Source: Firmicutes bacterium UBA5286
GTDB lineage: Bacteria > Bacillota > Proteinivoracia > UBA4975
Assembly (NCBI GenBank): GCA_002408465.1
Contig: DHSM01000024.1
Location: 1 to 54,684 of the forward strand
Direction of reading: 5' to 3'
DNA: 54,684 nucleotides
The position numbers and the translations under genes are program-made. Below are positions 1 through 8,081 of this stretch, in pieces (position 1 is the stretch's first letter; every line of letters starts with the position of its first letter). The notes under the pieces are model-generated. The model worked only from the letters and a program-made list of their open reading frames with translations. It had not been told where the DNA came from and did no database searches.

Positions 1-31
1 ACGGTCCTCCAATTTGTCGTCCCCGGATTCC

Positions 32-60
32 TTGTTTACAATGGATTAATTAGGTATAAT
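32..60 (+). promoter_or_regulatory. Sigma-A-type promoter of a short transcript
   Basis: TTGTTT (32-37) and TATAAT (55-60) are separated by exactly 17 bp. Transcription would start near 67, upstream of a tiny reading frame and a terminator at 205-232. Confidence 0.6.
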
Positions 61-104
61 TGTATGCGGTAAACGGTTATCTTCTCGAAAGGAGTTGATG
101 TGTT

Positions 105-140
105 ATGAAAGACGAGCTTACTATGGTGGTTGTCGGTTAA
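105..140 (+). CDS. Possible 11-residue peptide or leader peptide
   Basis: ATG at 105 lies 10 nt after AAAGGAG and opens a frame reading MKDELTMVVVG before TAA. It sits inside a promoter-to-terminator transcript. Its composition does not suggest a typical amino-acid attenuator with a run of one codon. Expression is inferred only from signal placement, and I recognise no family. Confidence 0.3.
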   Translation: MKDELTMVVVG

Positions 141-204
141 CTTCATACAAGGGTAGGGGCTCCTTTCCCTGCCCCATCAACAAGAGTAAATCCCTGCAAA
201 TTTT

Positions 205-232
205 ACCCACAGGGCTTCTCCTGTGGGTTTTT
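205..232 (+). terminator. Intrinsic terminator upstream of rsgA
   Basis: A perfect 9-bp stem (ACCCACAGG, 205-213, with CCTGTGGGT, 220-228) and a 6-nt loop run into a U-tract. It lies between the promoter at 32-60 and rsgA, so it either ends a small transcript or attenuates rsgA. Confidence 0.65.
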
Positions 233-275
233 GTGCGCATTTCTCAGGGGTACTCGAGCTAATTTTGAGGAGGAA

Positions 276-1358
276 TTGACCATACTAAAATTCGGCTGGA
301 ATGAAATCAGGAGCAGGCAGTTTGAACCTTACGCCAAACAGGGGCTTATTCCTGCCCGTGTTACAGCTGTCTTCTCCTGGCAGTATGAAATAATATCGTC
401 TCTGGGCAAGGGCAGTGGAGAAATGACCGGCAAGCTCCGTTATGACGCTTTATATGCAGCTAAGCGCCCCGCCGTGGGAGACTGGGTGGCGGCAAGACCA
501 ATCAATGACTCACACTGCCTGATCCATGCGGTTCTGCCCAGGACCAGCTGTCTCCAGCGCCAAAAAGTGGACGGTGATGTGGAGGCGCAGGTAGTGGCCA
601 GCAATGTCGACGTGTGTTTTATTGTCCAGGCCCTGCAGGGGGATTTTAACCTTCCTCGTTTGGACCGGTATATTGCCTTTGCCGCCAGTGCCCAGGTGGC
701 CCCGGTGATAGTGCTCACTAAGGCCGATCTGGTCGACGAGGCCGAAGAGCTGAGGGCACAGGTGCGCATGACCCACCCGGATATACCGGTGTTCATGGTA
801 TCCGCGGTTACGGGAACAGGAATCGAGGAAGTCCAGGAACAGCTTGAACCTTATAAGACTTATGCTGCCGTAGGCAGCTCAGGGGTGGGAAAATCCACTC
901 TTCTCAATGTCTTGTCCGGCACTGAATTGATGAAGACTGCCCAGGTCCGAGAAGATGACATGCGGGGGCGCCATACCACTACCCACCGTCAGATGTTTTG
1001 CCTGCCCAATGGTTCATTGTACATTGACACTCCGGGAATCCGGGAGTTGGCTTTGTTTGAGCATGACGGCTTGGGCGGTTCTTTTAGGGATGTTGAGGGA
1101 CTGGCCCGACAATGTAAATTCAGGGACTGTCAGCATATGAATGAACCGGGCTGCGCCGTGCAGAGAGCAATTAAGGCCGGTGAATTAGATGAAAAGCGCT
1201 TGGCCAGCTTTGCTAAGATGAAACGAGAAGAAGGCGCTTGCCAGAGCAAGCAAATCCTGCTTACTAAGAAAGTGTCCAAAGCCAAGATCAAGCGCAGCAC
1301 AGTCCATTACAAGGACTATGTGCGCGGCGGCGGTAAGAAGTCCTGGAAGTTAGAGTAA
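276..1358 (+). CDS. rsgA: Ribosome small subunit-dependent GTPase RsgA
   Basis: This is the circularly permuted GTPase that binds the 30S subunit and assists late 16S rRNA maturation. An N-terminal OB-fold region is followed by G4 TKAD (148-151), the P-loop GSSGVGKST (200-208), and G3 DTPG. A C-terminal zinc site follows with C280, C285, H287 and C293. The order G4-G1-G3 is the permutation that defines the family, and about 360 aa is a usual length. I chose the TTG at 276 because it begins at the usual family N-terminus (TILKFGWNE). However, its AGGAGG lies only 2 nt upstream, so the exact start is uncertain. An in-frame TTG at 231 would add 15 residues unlike the family. Confidence 0.93.
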   Translation: MTILKFGWNEIRSRQFEPYAKQGLIPARVTAVFSWQYEIISSLGKGSGEMTGKLRYDALYAAKRPAVGDWVAARPINDSHCLIHAVLPRTSCLQRQKVDGDVEAQVVASNVDVCFIVQALQGDFNLPRLDRYIAFAASAQVAPVIVLTKADLVDEAEELRAQVRMTHPDIPVFMVSAVTGTGIEEVQEQLEPYKTYAAVGSSGVGKSTLLNVLSGTELMKTAQVREDDMRGRHTTTHRQMFCLPNGSLYIDTPGIRELALFEHDGLGGSFRDVEGLARQCKFRDCQHMNEPGCAVQRAIKAGELDEKRLASFAKMKREEGACQSKQILLTKKVSKAKIKRSTVHYKDYVRGGGKKSWKLE

Positions 1359-1393
1359 AGAGTATATACCTGGTCAGGTAGCGGAGAGCGTGA

Positions 1394-1441
1394 GGGGCGG
1401 TCCTCCAATTTGCTCAGTTTGGCAAATTGGAGGACCGTCCC
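1394..1441 (+). repeat. REP-like inverted repeat / hairpin after rsgA
   Basis: CGGTCCTCCAATTTG (1398-1412) is the perfect inverse of 1423-1437, with a 10-nt loop. G-C pairs and one G-U extend the stem to about 19 bp. The same GGTCCTCCAATTTG sequence opens the window (2-15). The arms recur and no U-tract follows, so it looks like a dispersed palindromic repeat that may also slow transcription after rsgA. A smaller perfect hairpin, ATTTGTC/GACAAAT, follows at 1445-1462. Confidence 0.6.
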
Positions 1442-1553
1442 CGAATTTGTCGGATGACAAATGTCATGCCAGAATGTTATTTTCGGCACTGTTACTTGTT
1501 TGGGCCTCGGGTTAAAATGGAACCACATTTGAATTCTTGTGAGGAGGATACCG

Positions 1554-2486
1554 ATGCTAGTAGAAACTAAAAATCTGGTCAAACGCTACGGCGATGTGCT
1601 GGCAGTAGATAATGTCAATTTGCAAATCGCTGAGGGTGAGATCTTTGGCCTCCTGGGTCCCAACGGCGCGGGAAAAACTACCATCATCAACATGCTCATT
1701 GGCTTGACCAAGGTCGATGGCGGTGAAATCGCTATCTTTGGCAAAAAGGTCAACGGCAACAGGGAGGATGTCTCCAGCCACATTGGCATTGTCCCCCAGG
1801 AATTGGCGATTTACAACGATCTGACTGCGGCGGAAAACCTGGCCTTTTTCGGCAAGCTGTATGGGATCAAGGGCAAGCTGCTTCAGGAACGGGTCACTGA
1901 GGCTCTGGAATTTACCGGACTCTCTGACAAGCGCAAAATCCTGCCCAAGAAATTTTCCGGTGGCATGAAGCGGCGGCTAAACATAGCCTGCGCTATTGTG
2001 CACCAGCCTAAACTCATAATTATGGATGAGCCCACCGTGGGCATTGATCCCCAATCCCGCAATCACATCCTCAGTTCTGTTCAGGAACTCCATAGTCAGG
2101 GTTCCACCATCATCTACACATCTCACTACATGGAGGAAGTGGAAGAGCTCTGCACCCGGGTGGCTATCATGGATGAGGGCCGGATCATCGCCCAAGGCAA
2201 CAAAGATGAATTGAAAGAACTGGTATCATTCGAGGACAGGATTGTGGTGGAAGTGTCCACTGTCAATTTTACCTTGGTAGATGAAATAAAGAGAATCGGC
2301 GGGGTTACCGATTGCTTTCTTGCCGAAAATATCCTGACCATTCATATGGCCAAGAACAGCCATATCATTGGCCGAGTGGTTGATGCCATTACTGGCGCCG
2401 GAACAGAGGTAGTAACTTTAAGCGCTGAAAAACCTACTTTGGAGAGTGTGTTTTTGACTCTGACCGGCAAGAAACTGAGAGACTAG
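1554..2486 (+). CDS. ABC-2 exporter ATP-binding subunit (DrrA/NatA type)
   Basis: This cytosolic ATPase of 310 aa should power export by the two permeases encoded next. It shows Walker A GPNGAGKT, the signature FSGGMKRR, Walker B LIIMDEP and a downstream switch His in YTSHYMEE. A C-terminal ~90-residue extension is typical of the DrrA/CcmA group. ATG 1554 has GAGGAGG at 1541-1547 with 6-nt spacing; an in-frame GTG at 1539 lacks such a site. The substrate cannot be read from sequence; lipids, small drugs or peptides are all possible for the family. A NarL-type kinase follows the operon and may control it. Confidence 0.9.
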   Translation: MLVETKNLVKRYGDVLAVDNVNLQIAEGEIFGLLGPNGAGKTTIINMLIGLTKVDGGEIAIFGKKVNGNREDVSSHIGIVPQELAIYNDLTAAENLAFFGKLYGIKGKLLQERVTEALEFTGLSDKRKILPKKFSGGMKRRLNIACAIVHQPKLIIMDEPTVGIDPQSRNHILSSVQELHSQGSTIIYTSHYMEEVEELCTRVAIMDEGRIIAQGNKDELKELVSFEDRIVVEVSTVNFTLVDEIKRIGGVTDCFLAENILTIHMAKNSHIIGRVVDAITGAGTEVVTLSAEKPTLESVFLTLTGKKLRD

Positions 2487-2497
2487 GGGGGGAAGAA

Positions 2498-3640
2498 ATG
2501 AGCCGCATACTTACAATCGCTAAATATATCATTCTTCAGCACCTGCGCAACTTAGGCATCACTTTAGGGCAGATGCTAATATTTCCCATAGTTGTGATTC
2601 TCATCTTAGGCATGGCCCTGAGTCCAGCCTTTGAAGAGCGGGAGCTGGACCCAACCCGTGTAGGTTATCTCAATGAAGATACCGGTGTCATGGGCGGCTT
2701 GGTAGATGATTTTCTTTCCCGGGGGGAGATCGCAGAGCTGTTAGAAGTTAAAGCCGTCCCTTCCCGCGAAAAGGGCTTGGAACTGCTTAAAGACGGTGAA
2801 ATCTCTGCCTTGATTCATATCGAAGCTGACTACAGTGAGCAGGTGCTGGCAGGCAATAAGGCGGAGATCAAGCTGACCGGGCATCCCGGCCGGCAGCTGG
2901 GTGTCGCAATAGTTGAGACGATTATGGAGAGCTTTACTTATGGCGGCAACGCTACTTACGCCTTAGCAGCAATGGGTTCCCAGCTGGAATATGCCCCGGC
3001 CTTTGGCAGTATTGAGGAACATACAGTCTCTGCATCAGGTCTCAAGCCCAATGCCATGGGCTATTATGCGGTGACAATGCTGGTGATGATGGCTATGTAT
3101 GGCGCCATCTACGCCGCCTATGACATGGGACAAAACTATATGGAGCCGGTGGGGCTAAGGGTGATGAGCACGCCGGTTCGCCCCTGGGAGCAGTATGCCG
3201 GCACCGTCCTGGCAAACCTGGTTACTGTCTACCTTCAGGCTTTGATAATTATCGCCTTTACCTATTTCGCTTTTGATGTATACTGGGGGCCAAATCTGCC
3301 TTTGATTCTGCTTATTGTCTTTGTCCATGTGACCCTTGCTGTGGGGCTTGGCACCATGGCCGTCATGCTTACTCGAGATATTGCCAGGGCTTCCGGCCTC
3401 CTCAATATCCTGGTTGTTGCCTTGACCTTCCTGGCCGGCGGTTATTTTGAGGTGAATCTGCCGGGGTCATTCCAATGGGGCCAGTACTTGTCGCCAAATT
3501 TCCTGGCCCAGACCGCCCTCTTTAATACTATCTATGGCGGCCCCCGGAACGAGACCTTGGTGATGCTGGCTGCAATGGCAGGAATTATTCTGGTGACTTT
3601 CACGGTGTCAATGCTTGCCCAGAGGAGGGTCGTGCAATGA
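2498..3640 (+). CDS. ABC-2 type permease (first)
   Basis: A 380-aa integral membrane subunit. One hydrophobic segment lies near residues 20-42, then an extracytoplasmic domain of about 150 residues, and then a cluster of about five membrane segments (roughly 185-375). This is the layout of long ABC-2/YhgE-like permeases. It starts 11 nt after the ATPase with a GGGGGGAAG ribosome site and overlaps the next permease by 4 nt (ATGA), so the three genes are translationally coupled. It most likely pairs with the second permease as a heterodimer. Confidence 0.87.
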   Translation: MSRILTIAKYIILQHLRNLGITLGQMLIFPIVVILILGMALSPAFEERELDPTRVGYLNEDTGVMGGLVDDFLSRGEIAELLEVKAVPSREKGLELLKDGEISALIHIEADYSEQVLAGNKAEIKLTGHPGRQLGVAIVETIMESFTYGGNATYALAAMGSQLEYAPAFGSIEEHTVSASGLKPNAMGYYAVTMLVMMAMYGAIYAAYDMGQNYMEPVGLRVMSTPVRPWEQYAGTVLANLVTVYLQALIIIAFTYFAFDVYWGPNLPLILLIVFVHVTLAVGLGTMAVMLTRDIARASGLLNILVVALTFLAGGYFEVNLPGSFQWGQYLSPNFLAQTALFNTIYGGPRNETLVMLAAMAGIILVTFTVSMLAQRRVVQ

Positions 3641-4746
3641 CAGTTTTTTCTTATACTTTGAAGCGGCTGTTGCGGAACAAATTAAACTTATTCATGATCT
3701 TGGTGTTGACTCCTTTTTTCATCGGGATTATTTTCAGCTTTGGCAGCTTCGAGAAAAACAGCATTACTGTCGGTCTGGTGGATCAGGACAATACGCCTTT
3801 GACGGAAATGCTGGCCCAGTCTCTGGAAGAAACCTCGCCAGTTTTTCGGCTGGAGGAAGGGGAGATACGCAGGGCTCTGGCCCGCAGCCAGGCAGATTAT
3901 ATCCTGGTCATCGCTCCTGGTTTCAGCCAGCAGCTCATTGCCGGCGAAGAGCCGAAGCTGCGGAGTTATAGCATTCAGGAGACTAATTTCGCCAGCAGAG
4001 TGCAGATAAAAGTTGAAGGGTTCTTGGGAGCCGCCAGGAGCCTGGCGGCAGCGGCAGAGGGAGATCAAACTGCTTTCTATCAGGGATTGGAAGAATACCA
4101 AAGGGGAAATTTTGTTCTCAAGTCCGCTGCTTTTCAGCAGCAAGAAAAAAGCATAGATGCCTCCCTGGCTGGGATGGGGATGCTGGCTATGCTGATGATG
4201 CTGCTTTCCTCTTTTACTACAATCAACCTGATTAAGGACCGGGTAAACCGCACTTTTTACAGGGTGATGGCTGCTCCGGTTCCTTTGAAAAACTATATGC
4301 TCCAAAATATCCTCTGTTTCTTTCTTGTCTTGCTCATCCAGATTGCGGTGATGTTTTTGGGGGTGCACTATGTTTTCGGCCTGTACTTGGGACCATCAGT
4401 GTTAAACTTGTACTTGGTTATGGCGGTGTTCGCCCTGCTCTGTGTGGCTATGGGAGTGGCCCTGTCAGCCCTGGCCCGCACCGTTCAGCAGGCGGGGACC
4501 ATTGCTTCCCTGGTCATTACCCCTATGAGCATGCTGAGCGGTCTGTACTGGCCTCGTTCACTGATGCCGGAAATCCTTCAGATTATCGGCAAGTACCTGC
4601 CTCCAACCTGGTTGATTGCCGCGGTGGAAAAAGTAATGCTGGGGAAACCCCTAGCCAGCGCGAGCATGGAATTGGCAATTCTTTTGGGTTTTACTGCTGT
4701 GTTCTTCCTGCTGGGGACCTGGCGCCGGGCTGATATAGCCAAGTAA
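3637..4746 (+). CDS. ABC-2 type permease (second)
   Basis: A 369-aa membrane protein built like the upstream permease: an N-terminal membrane segment at about 15-37, an extracellular domain to about residue 175, then about five to six membrane segments. The domain context YWPRSLMPEILQ before the last helices resembles the conserved tail of ABC-2 permeases. The two permeases are related but diverged, as expected for a heterodimeric exporter. A strong promoter for the kinase gene follows immediately, so this is probably the last gene of the transport operon. Confidence 0.87.
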   Translation: MTVFSYTLKRLLRNKLNLFMILVLTPFFIGIIFSFGSFEKNSITVGLVDQDNTPLTEMLAQSLEETSPVFRLEEGEIRRALARSQADYILVIAPGFSQQLIAGEEPKLRSYSIQETNFASRVQIKVEGFLGAARSLAAAAEGDQTAFYQGLEEYQRGNFVLKSAAFQQQEKSIDASLAGMGMLAMLMMLLSSFTTINLIKDRVNRTFYRVMAAPVPLKNYMLQNILCFFLVLLIQIAVMFLGVHYVFGLYLGPSVLNLYLVMAVFALLCVAMGVALSALARTVQQAGTIASLVITPMSMLSGLYWPRSLMPEILQIIGKYLPPTWLIAAVEKVMLGKPLASASMELAILLGFTAVFFLLGTWRRADIAK

Positions 4747-4749
4747 ATC

Positions 4750-4778
4750 TTGGCAAAGGGCATTCCAGGGGATATAAT
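4750..4778 (+). promoter_or_regulatory. Promoter of the NarL-type kinase gene
   Basis: TTGGCA (4750-4755) and TATAAT (4773-4778) have a 17-bp spacer, 28 bp before the kinase ATG. This separates the kinase transcript from the exporter operon. Confidence 0.75.
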
Positions 4779-4805
4779 GGAAAAAACAACTTATGAGGTA
4801 TTGCC

Positions 4806-5897
4806 ATGGGCTATCTACTGAAAGTAATTGCAATGATTCTGGTCGCAGTCCTCCAGGCAGCGGGCGGTACCGTCGCCCCCCTGGAGGTGCTGGGCCTTGT
4901 TGTGCTTGCAGCCCTGTGGGTAATTCAGGAAAAATATTGCAGACACCTGATCCTTATTGCCTTGGAATACGTATTGATCTTTGCCCTGGGGTTTATCAGT
5001 CCATTTATTCTAATTCTGTGCGGGGTGCTGGCCTTTGACCTGGCCGGCAGGGGCTTATACTGGCAGGTGCTGCTGTTGCTGCCGGCGGGGATTTATCACT
5101 TGGAGGGGGAGCGGCTGGGCGCCTATGCAGTTCTTTTGGCCCTGTGCGCTTCTAGCGGTTATCTTAGCCACATCCTGTCGGTTCGGAAAGAATCTTTCCG
5201 TGTGGTCTACGACCGGGAAAGGAGAAATCGCTATGCCCTGGAGGAGGCCAGAGCCCAGTTGCTGGCTTCGACTCGAGAAGCCGCTAGGTTGGCCGAAATT
5301 CAGGAGCGCAACCGCATTGCCCGGGAAATCCACGATCACCTGGGCCACAGACTTGCAGGGATTCTTCTTCAGCTCCAGGCTGCAGTGAAAGCCTTGGACC
5401 GGGATGAGGAAAAGGCCAGGGAGCTTTTCAAAAAATCGGTGACAGGCTTGGCTCAATCTCTGGATTTGCTCCGGGACACTGTGTACAATATTCGGCCCCG
5501 CGATCAATTGGGAGTGGAGTATTTTCAGCAAATTATCGATGATTTCCAGTTCTGTCCCGTGAAATTCTCCCCCAGGGGGGATATCGCCAGCCTGACTGCT
5601 GCCCAAACCGAAACCCTGGCCAGCATTGTCAAGGAGGCGTTGACCAATGCCTCACGGCACTCCCGGGCCACCCAAGTGGAGGTGCAGCTAGAAGTCCGGG
5701 AAAAAATCGTGCGCCTATATTTCCGCGATAACGGGGTTGGCAGCGCCAAGATTCATGAGGGAATGGGGCTCATCGGCATGAGGGAGCGGGCGCGCAATGC
5801 CGGCGGAACCATCTCCTTTAATCCCGAGGGCGGGTTCCAGATTGTATGTGTGCTGCCCAGAGATAAGCAGGGAAAAAACTTGGCTGGCGGTTGGTGA
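4806..5897 (+). CDS. Sensor histidine kinase, NarL/LiaS-like (HisKA_3)
   Basis: A membrane kinase of 363 aa. About four to five N-terminal hydrophobic segments (residues 1-125) with almost no extracellular loops suggest sensing within the membrane. A coiled linker leads to the HisKA_3 dimerization helix with REIHDHLGHRL, phospho-acceptor His176. The HATPase domain has KEALTNASRHS (N box), DNGVG and GLIGMRERA (G boxes). The usual partner is a NarL-type regulator, and one is encoded about 2.4 kb downstream at 8298. Such kinases often sit beside an ABC exporter and respond to envelope stress; here the exporter is directly upstream. The signal is unknown. Confidence 0.88.
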   Translation: MGYLLKVIAMILVAVLQAAGGTVAPLEVLGLVVLAALWVIQEKYCRHLILIALEYVLIFALGFISPFILILCGVLAFDLAGRGLYWQVLLLLPAGIYHLEGERLGAYAVLLALCASSGYLSHILSVRKESFRVVYDRERRNRYALEEARAQLLASTREAARLAEIQERNRIAREIHDHLGHRLAGILLQLQAAVKALDRDEEKARELFKKSVTGLAQSLDLLRDTVYNIRPRDQLGVEYFQQIIDDFQFCPVKFSPRGDIASLTAAQTETLASIVKEALTNASRHSRATQVEVQLEVREKIVRLYFRDNGVGSAKIHEGMGLIGMRERARNAGGTISFNPEGGFQIVCVLPRDKQGKNLAGGW

Positions 5898-5982
5898 CTG
5901 CCGCCGGCACAATATATAAATCTACCAATTTCAGAGAGCCTATGATAGAATAAAGGTACAATTTGAACAGGGAGGGGAAAGA

Positions 5983-6672
5983 ATGGATGTTTTGAATTTG
6001 GTCACCGAACAGATTAACGCCAAGGATGTTTTGAGTAAAATCGGCAAATCAGTTGGCGCTAAACCTTCCCAGGTAAAGAAGGTCACTGAGCTGGGCATGC
6101 CTGCACTTGTCCAGGCCCTACAGCGCAATGTCAGTACCGCCGACGGAGCAGCGGCATTGAACAAAGCTCTGGACCAGCACAAGGATGACAAAGTTGATGA
6201 TGTGGCCGGATTTTTAAATAATATCGACGTAAATGACGGCGCCAAAATTCTAAAACACGTATTCTCCGGAAACGACCAGAAGGTGCAGAAGAATATTGCC
6301 AAGCAAGCCGGTGTAAAAACTGATCAGGTATCCGGAATTATGGCCCAATTGGCGCCTCTGCTTTTGGGCGCTTTGGGGACCGAGAAAAAGCAGCAGAACT
6401 TAGGTTCCTCAGAAATCTCCGATTTGCTTGATATTTTGTCAGGCAACGTCAGCGGCGGCGGCTTGATAAACATTGCCACGAGTATCCTGGACGCTGATGG
6501 TGACGGCGATATTATCGATGATGTCGGCGGCATTTTCAGCAGGCTCTTTAAGACCACAGCCACCAAGGTTACAAAATCCAAGTCGGCCAAGTCTGCAAAG
6601 ACCTCTGGAACTGCAAAGAAGACCACTAAGACAAAAAAGATTACCAGGACCAAAAAGAAAAAGACTAATTAA
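5983..6672 (+). CDS. DUF937 domain protein with Lys-rich tail
   Basis: A 229-aa protein. Residues 1-165 match the DUF937 (YidB-like) family pattern of helical segments, with VAGFLNNIDVNDGAKILKHVFSG-type spacing and a Gly-rich LLLGALGTE segment. A small acidic Asp-rich turn (DADGDGDIIDD) follows, then about 45 residues almost entirely of Lys, Thr, Ser and Ala ending KKKKTN. The biochemical role of DUF937 proteins is not established; the basic tail could bind nucleic acid or acidic polymers (inference). ATG 5983 follows GGGAGGGG. The last ~96 nt plus the terminator region are duplicated at 8080-8221, and the terminator in this copy is degraded. Confidence 0.8.
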   Translation: MDVLNLVTEQINAKDVLSKIGKSVGAKPSQVKKVTELGMPALVQALQRNVSTADGAAALNKALDQHKDDKVDDVAGFLNNIDVNDGAKILKHVFSGNDQKVQKNIAKQAGVKTDQVSGIMAQLAPLLLGALGTEKKQQNLGSSEISDLLDILSGNVSGGGLINIATSILDADGDGDIIDDVGGIFSRLFKTTATKVTKSKSAKSAKTSGTAKKTTKTKKITRTKKKKTN

Positions 6673-6717
6673 GCTGGTTTGGAGGCCTCTTGTATGGGGG
6701 CTTCTGTTATTAAGTTC
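6575..6717 (+). repeat. Direct repeat copy A (3' end of DUF937 gene)
   Basis: This 143-bp stretch recurs at 8080-8221 with about a dozen differences and one 1-nt gap. Copy A includes the coding end of the DUF937 gene and a terminator whose left arm has decayed (AGGCCTC against GGGGGCTT), so its hairpin is poor. The two copies bracket the toxin-antitoxin segment. Confidence 0.9.
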
Positions 6718-6770
6718 ACCTTGGCGTGAGCTCAACAATCTAATTGCCCGTTCCTGCAGAAAGGCTGCAT

Positions 6771-6806
6771 AAAAATGCTGGACCCCGTCATTAACGAAGT
6801 CCAGCA
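6771..6806 (-). terminator. Terminator of the minus-strand membrane gene
   Basis: TGCTGGAC (6776-6783) pairs with GTCCAGCA (6799-6806). Read on the minus strand the hairpin is followed by TTTTT (complement of 6771-6775). It lies 76 bp past the stop of the gene ending at 6882. Confidence 0.65.
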
Positions 6807-6881
6807 AAACAGTTTTACTTATTTCACCTGTCTACATAACAAGGAGCAGTTCATGGTCGTTGGTTATTTCCCTTACAATTA

Positions 6882-7322
6882 TCAAGGATGAACTTTAATA
6901 CTTATAAAGGAGTTTGCTTTCCCAGAAGGAGTAACTGACACAGAGTATTTGACTTCCTGATAATATATGACTATCTGTGTGGATGAATCTATGACATCGA
7001 TAGACTCAATTGTCGCGTCAGGTAGTTGATTGCGATAAAAATCAATTACTTCAGTGTATGATTGGCGGCTATAGTAACTAGCTGATTCCACAGAATGTCG
7101 ACCCGTCAAAGTGGTTGCTCTGGGTAGAGGCAGGGTATATGCAATATGATGATCACGTGCTGCTATAAATGTATTTGCATAGAGGTGAAAGGCGCGGTTA
7201 TTAAAGTATGCAATATTAAGAGAGATGACAATTAGCCAAAAGAACGTCAAAAAGAGTAAGCCGAGTGTAGCTTTTCCCTTTGTCTTGTATAACAAAAGGA
7301 TGTAACTTGTCATAAATATCAT
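6882..7322 (-). CDS. Hypothetical membrane-anchored protein
   Basis: A 146-aa protein with an N-terminal hydrophobic pair (about residues 1-15 and 20-42) and a predicted extracytoplasmic domain of about 100 residues. The domain contains a YYSRQSYTEVIDFYRNQLPDA segment whose pattern resembles small secreted domains using a paired helix and sheet. I recognise no family. The region upstream on the minus strand has no clear ribosome-binding site for either ATG (7322 or 7310), so the start is uncertain. The gene has its own terminator and lies inside the segment bounded by the 143-bp repeats, together with the toxin-antitoxin genes. Confidence 0.5.
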   Translation of the reverse strand: MIFMTSYILLLYKTKGKATLGLLFLTFFWLIVISLNIAYFNNRAFHLYANTFIAARDHHIAYTLPLPRATTLTGRHSVESASYYSRQSYTEVIDFYRNQLPDATIESIDVIDSSTQIVIYYQEVKYSVSVTPSGKANSFISIKVHP

Positions 7323-7415
7323 AACGAAAGAATAGATATATAGAATATGTCTTCACCCCCAGTGGAATAGTAAATAGGCTTTGAAGGAACTACGCAGGTT
7401 AAAGCACTTTACCAT

Positions 7416-7450
7416 AAAAATAACCGTCGACCTTGGTCGATGGTTATTTT
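7416..7450 (-). terminator. Terminator of the toxin-antitoxin operon
   Basis: The arms 7417-7432 and 7435-7450 pair over 16 bp with one mismatch. On the minus strand the hairpin begins 6 bp after the toxin stop and ends in a T-rich tract. Confidence 0.65.
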
Positions 7451-7456
7451 CCTGAC

Positions 7457-7774
7457 TTATTTGAGCAACTTGGGGTAGTCTGTTTTGCCGTTGACTACAC
7501 GATAAATGTATATACCATCGTCGAATACTTTATAGATGCACACGTATATGAGAGTGATAATCAGCTTTCGGTAACCATTTTCTGCAAGTACGGGGTCGGG
7601 ATGCATCGGCCCCATAAGCGGAAACTGTGCCAGGCGGTCAATATTCCCCAGGATTTCCTCCGTAATATTCCTCGCAGAATCCACGCCGACCTTTTCGAGA
7701 TGGTATCTGGCTATATCAAGGATATCCTCTCGTGCAGGTGCGAGGTAGATCAGCTTACTTATCTGCGGCTTCAT
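7457..7774 (-). CDS. ParE/RelE-family type II toxin
   Basis: A 105-aa protein with the RelE/ParE fold pattern: an N-terminal strand (KLIYLAPAREDI), two helices (DILDIARYHLEKVG; ARNITEEILGNIDRLAQFP), and C-terminal strands ending in IYRVVNGKTDYPKLLK. Family members block growth by cutting ribosome-bound mRNA or poisoning gyrase; which activity applies cannot be decided here. The start codon lies within the antitoxin gene (20-nt overlap), the usual antitoxin-first order. Length is normal, so it is probably intact. Confidence 0.85.
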   Translation of the reverse strand: MKPQISKLIYLAPAREDILDIARYHLEKVGVDSARNITEEILGNIDRLAQFPLMGPMHPDPVLAENGYRKLIITLIYVCIYKVFDDGIYIYRVVNGKTDYPKLLK

Positions 7775-8027
7775 ATAGAGTCTCCAACTCTACACGGATT
7801 TGCTTTGACGTATAAGTGGGCATTCCGTTCAGACGTGCGAATTCCGCTTCGTAAATTTTATCTCTGTGCCGAAACATCTTTTCTCTTTCCTCAAAAGCGT
7901 CAACACTCAGGACAACGAGATCCGCCTCTCCTTTATTAGTGATGACAATTGGTTCACCTGTTTCTTTGGCGAGCTGTGATATTTGCGTATACTCATTCCT
8001 TAATGCTGTTGACGGTTTAATGTTCAT
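7755..8027 (-). CDS. Phd/YefM-family antitoxin
   Basis: A 90-aa protein with the Phd/YefM N-terminal DNA-binding and dimerization pattern (MNIKPSTALRNEY...ISQLAKETGEPIVITNKGEADLVVLS). A C-terminal acidic/helical tail would wrap the toxin. It should neutralize the ParE/RelE toxin encoded next and repress its own promoter. ATG at 8027 was chosen because AAAGGGGGCAG lies just upstream on the minus strand; a longer frame to 8081 would run through the promoter. Confidence 0.85.
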   Translation of the reverse strand: MNIKPSTALRNEYTQISQLAKETGEPIVITNKGEADLVVLSVDAFEEREKMFRHRDKIYEAEFARLNGMPTYTSKQIRVELETLYEAADK

Positions 8028-8044
8028 TACGCTGCCCCCTTTCT

Positions 8045-8081
8045 CTGATAGTATTATATCAGGGGTATGATAGCCACGCAA
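8045..8081 (-). promoter_or_regulatory. Toxin-antitoxin promoter with palindromic operator
   Basis: On the minus strand, TTGCGT (8081-8076) and TATAAT (8058-8053) are spaced by 17 bp. CTGATA-N6-TATCAG (8045-8062) overlaps the -10 box, a typical place for Phd/YefM autorepression. The -35 box reaches the edge of direct-repeat copy B. Confidence 0.65.

Larger units (their letters stand above)
67..232 (+). ncRNA. Candidate small structured RNA or rsgA leader
   Basis: The segment runs from a good promoter to an intrinsic terminator. Between them lie a Shine-Dalgarno (AAAGGAG, 88-94), an 11-codon frame, and a hairpin in which GGGTAGGG pairs with CCCTGCCC with one G-U pair. It could be a free small RNA, a tiny peptide mRNA, or an attenuator in front of rsgA, since the terminator ends just before that gene. 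I match it to no known RNA family. Confidence 0.35.

Noticed and set aside
3688..4368. Long minus-strand frame (226 codons) across the second ABC-2 permease
   Set aside because: It is antisense to a clear permease, has no ribosome site and a His/Gln-rich composition typical of shadows.
7433..7939. 168-codon plus-strand frame
   Set aside because: It overlaps the minus-strand toxin and antitoxin genes, which have family motifs, promoter and terminator.
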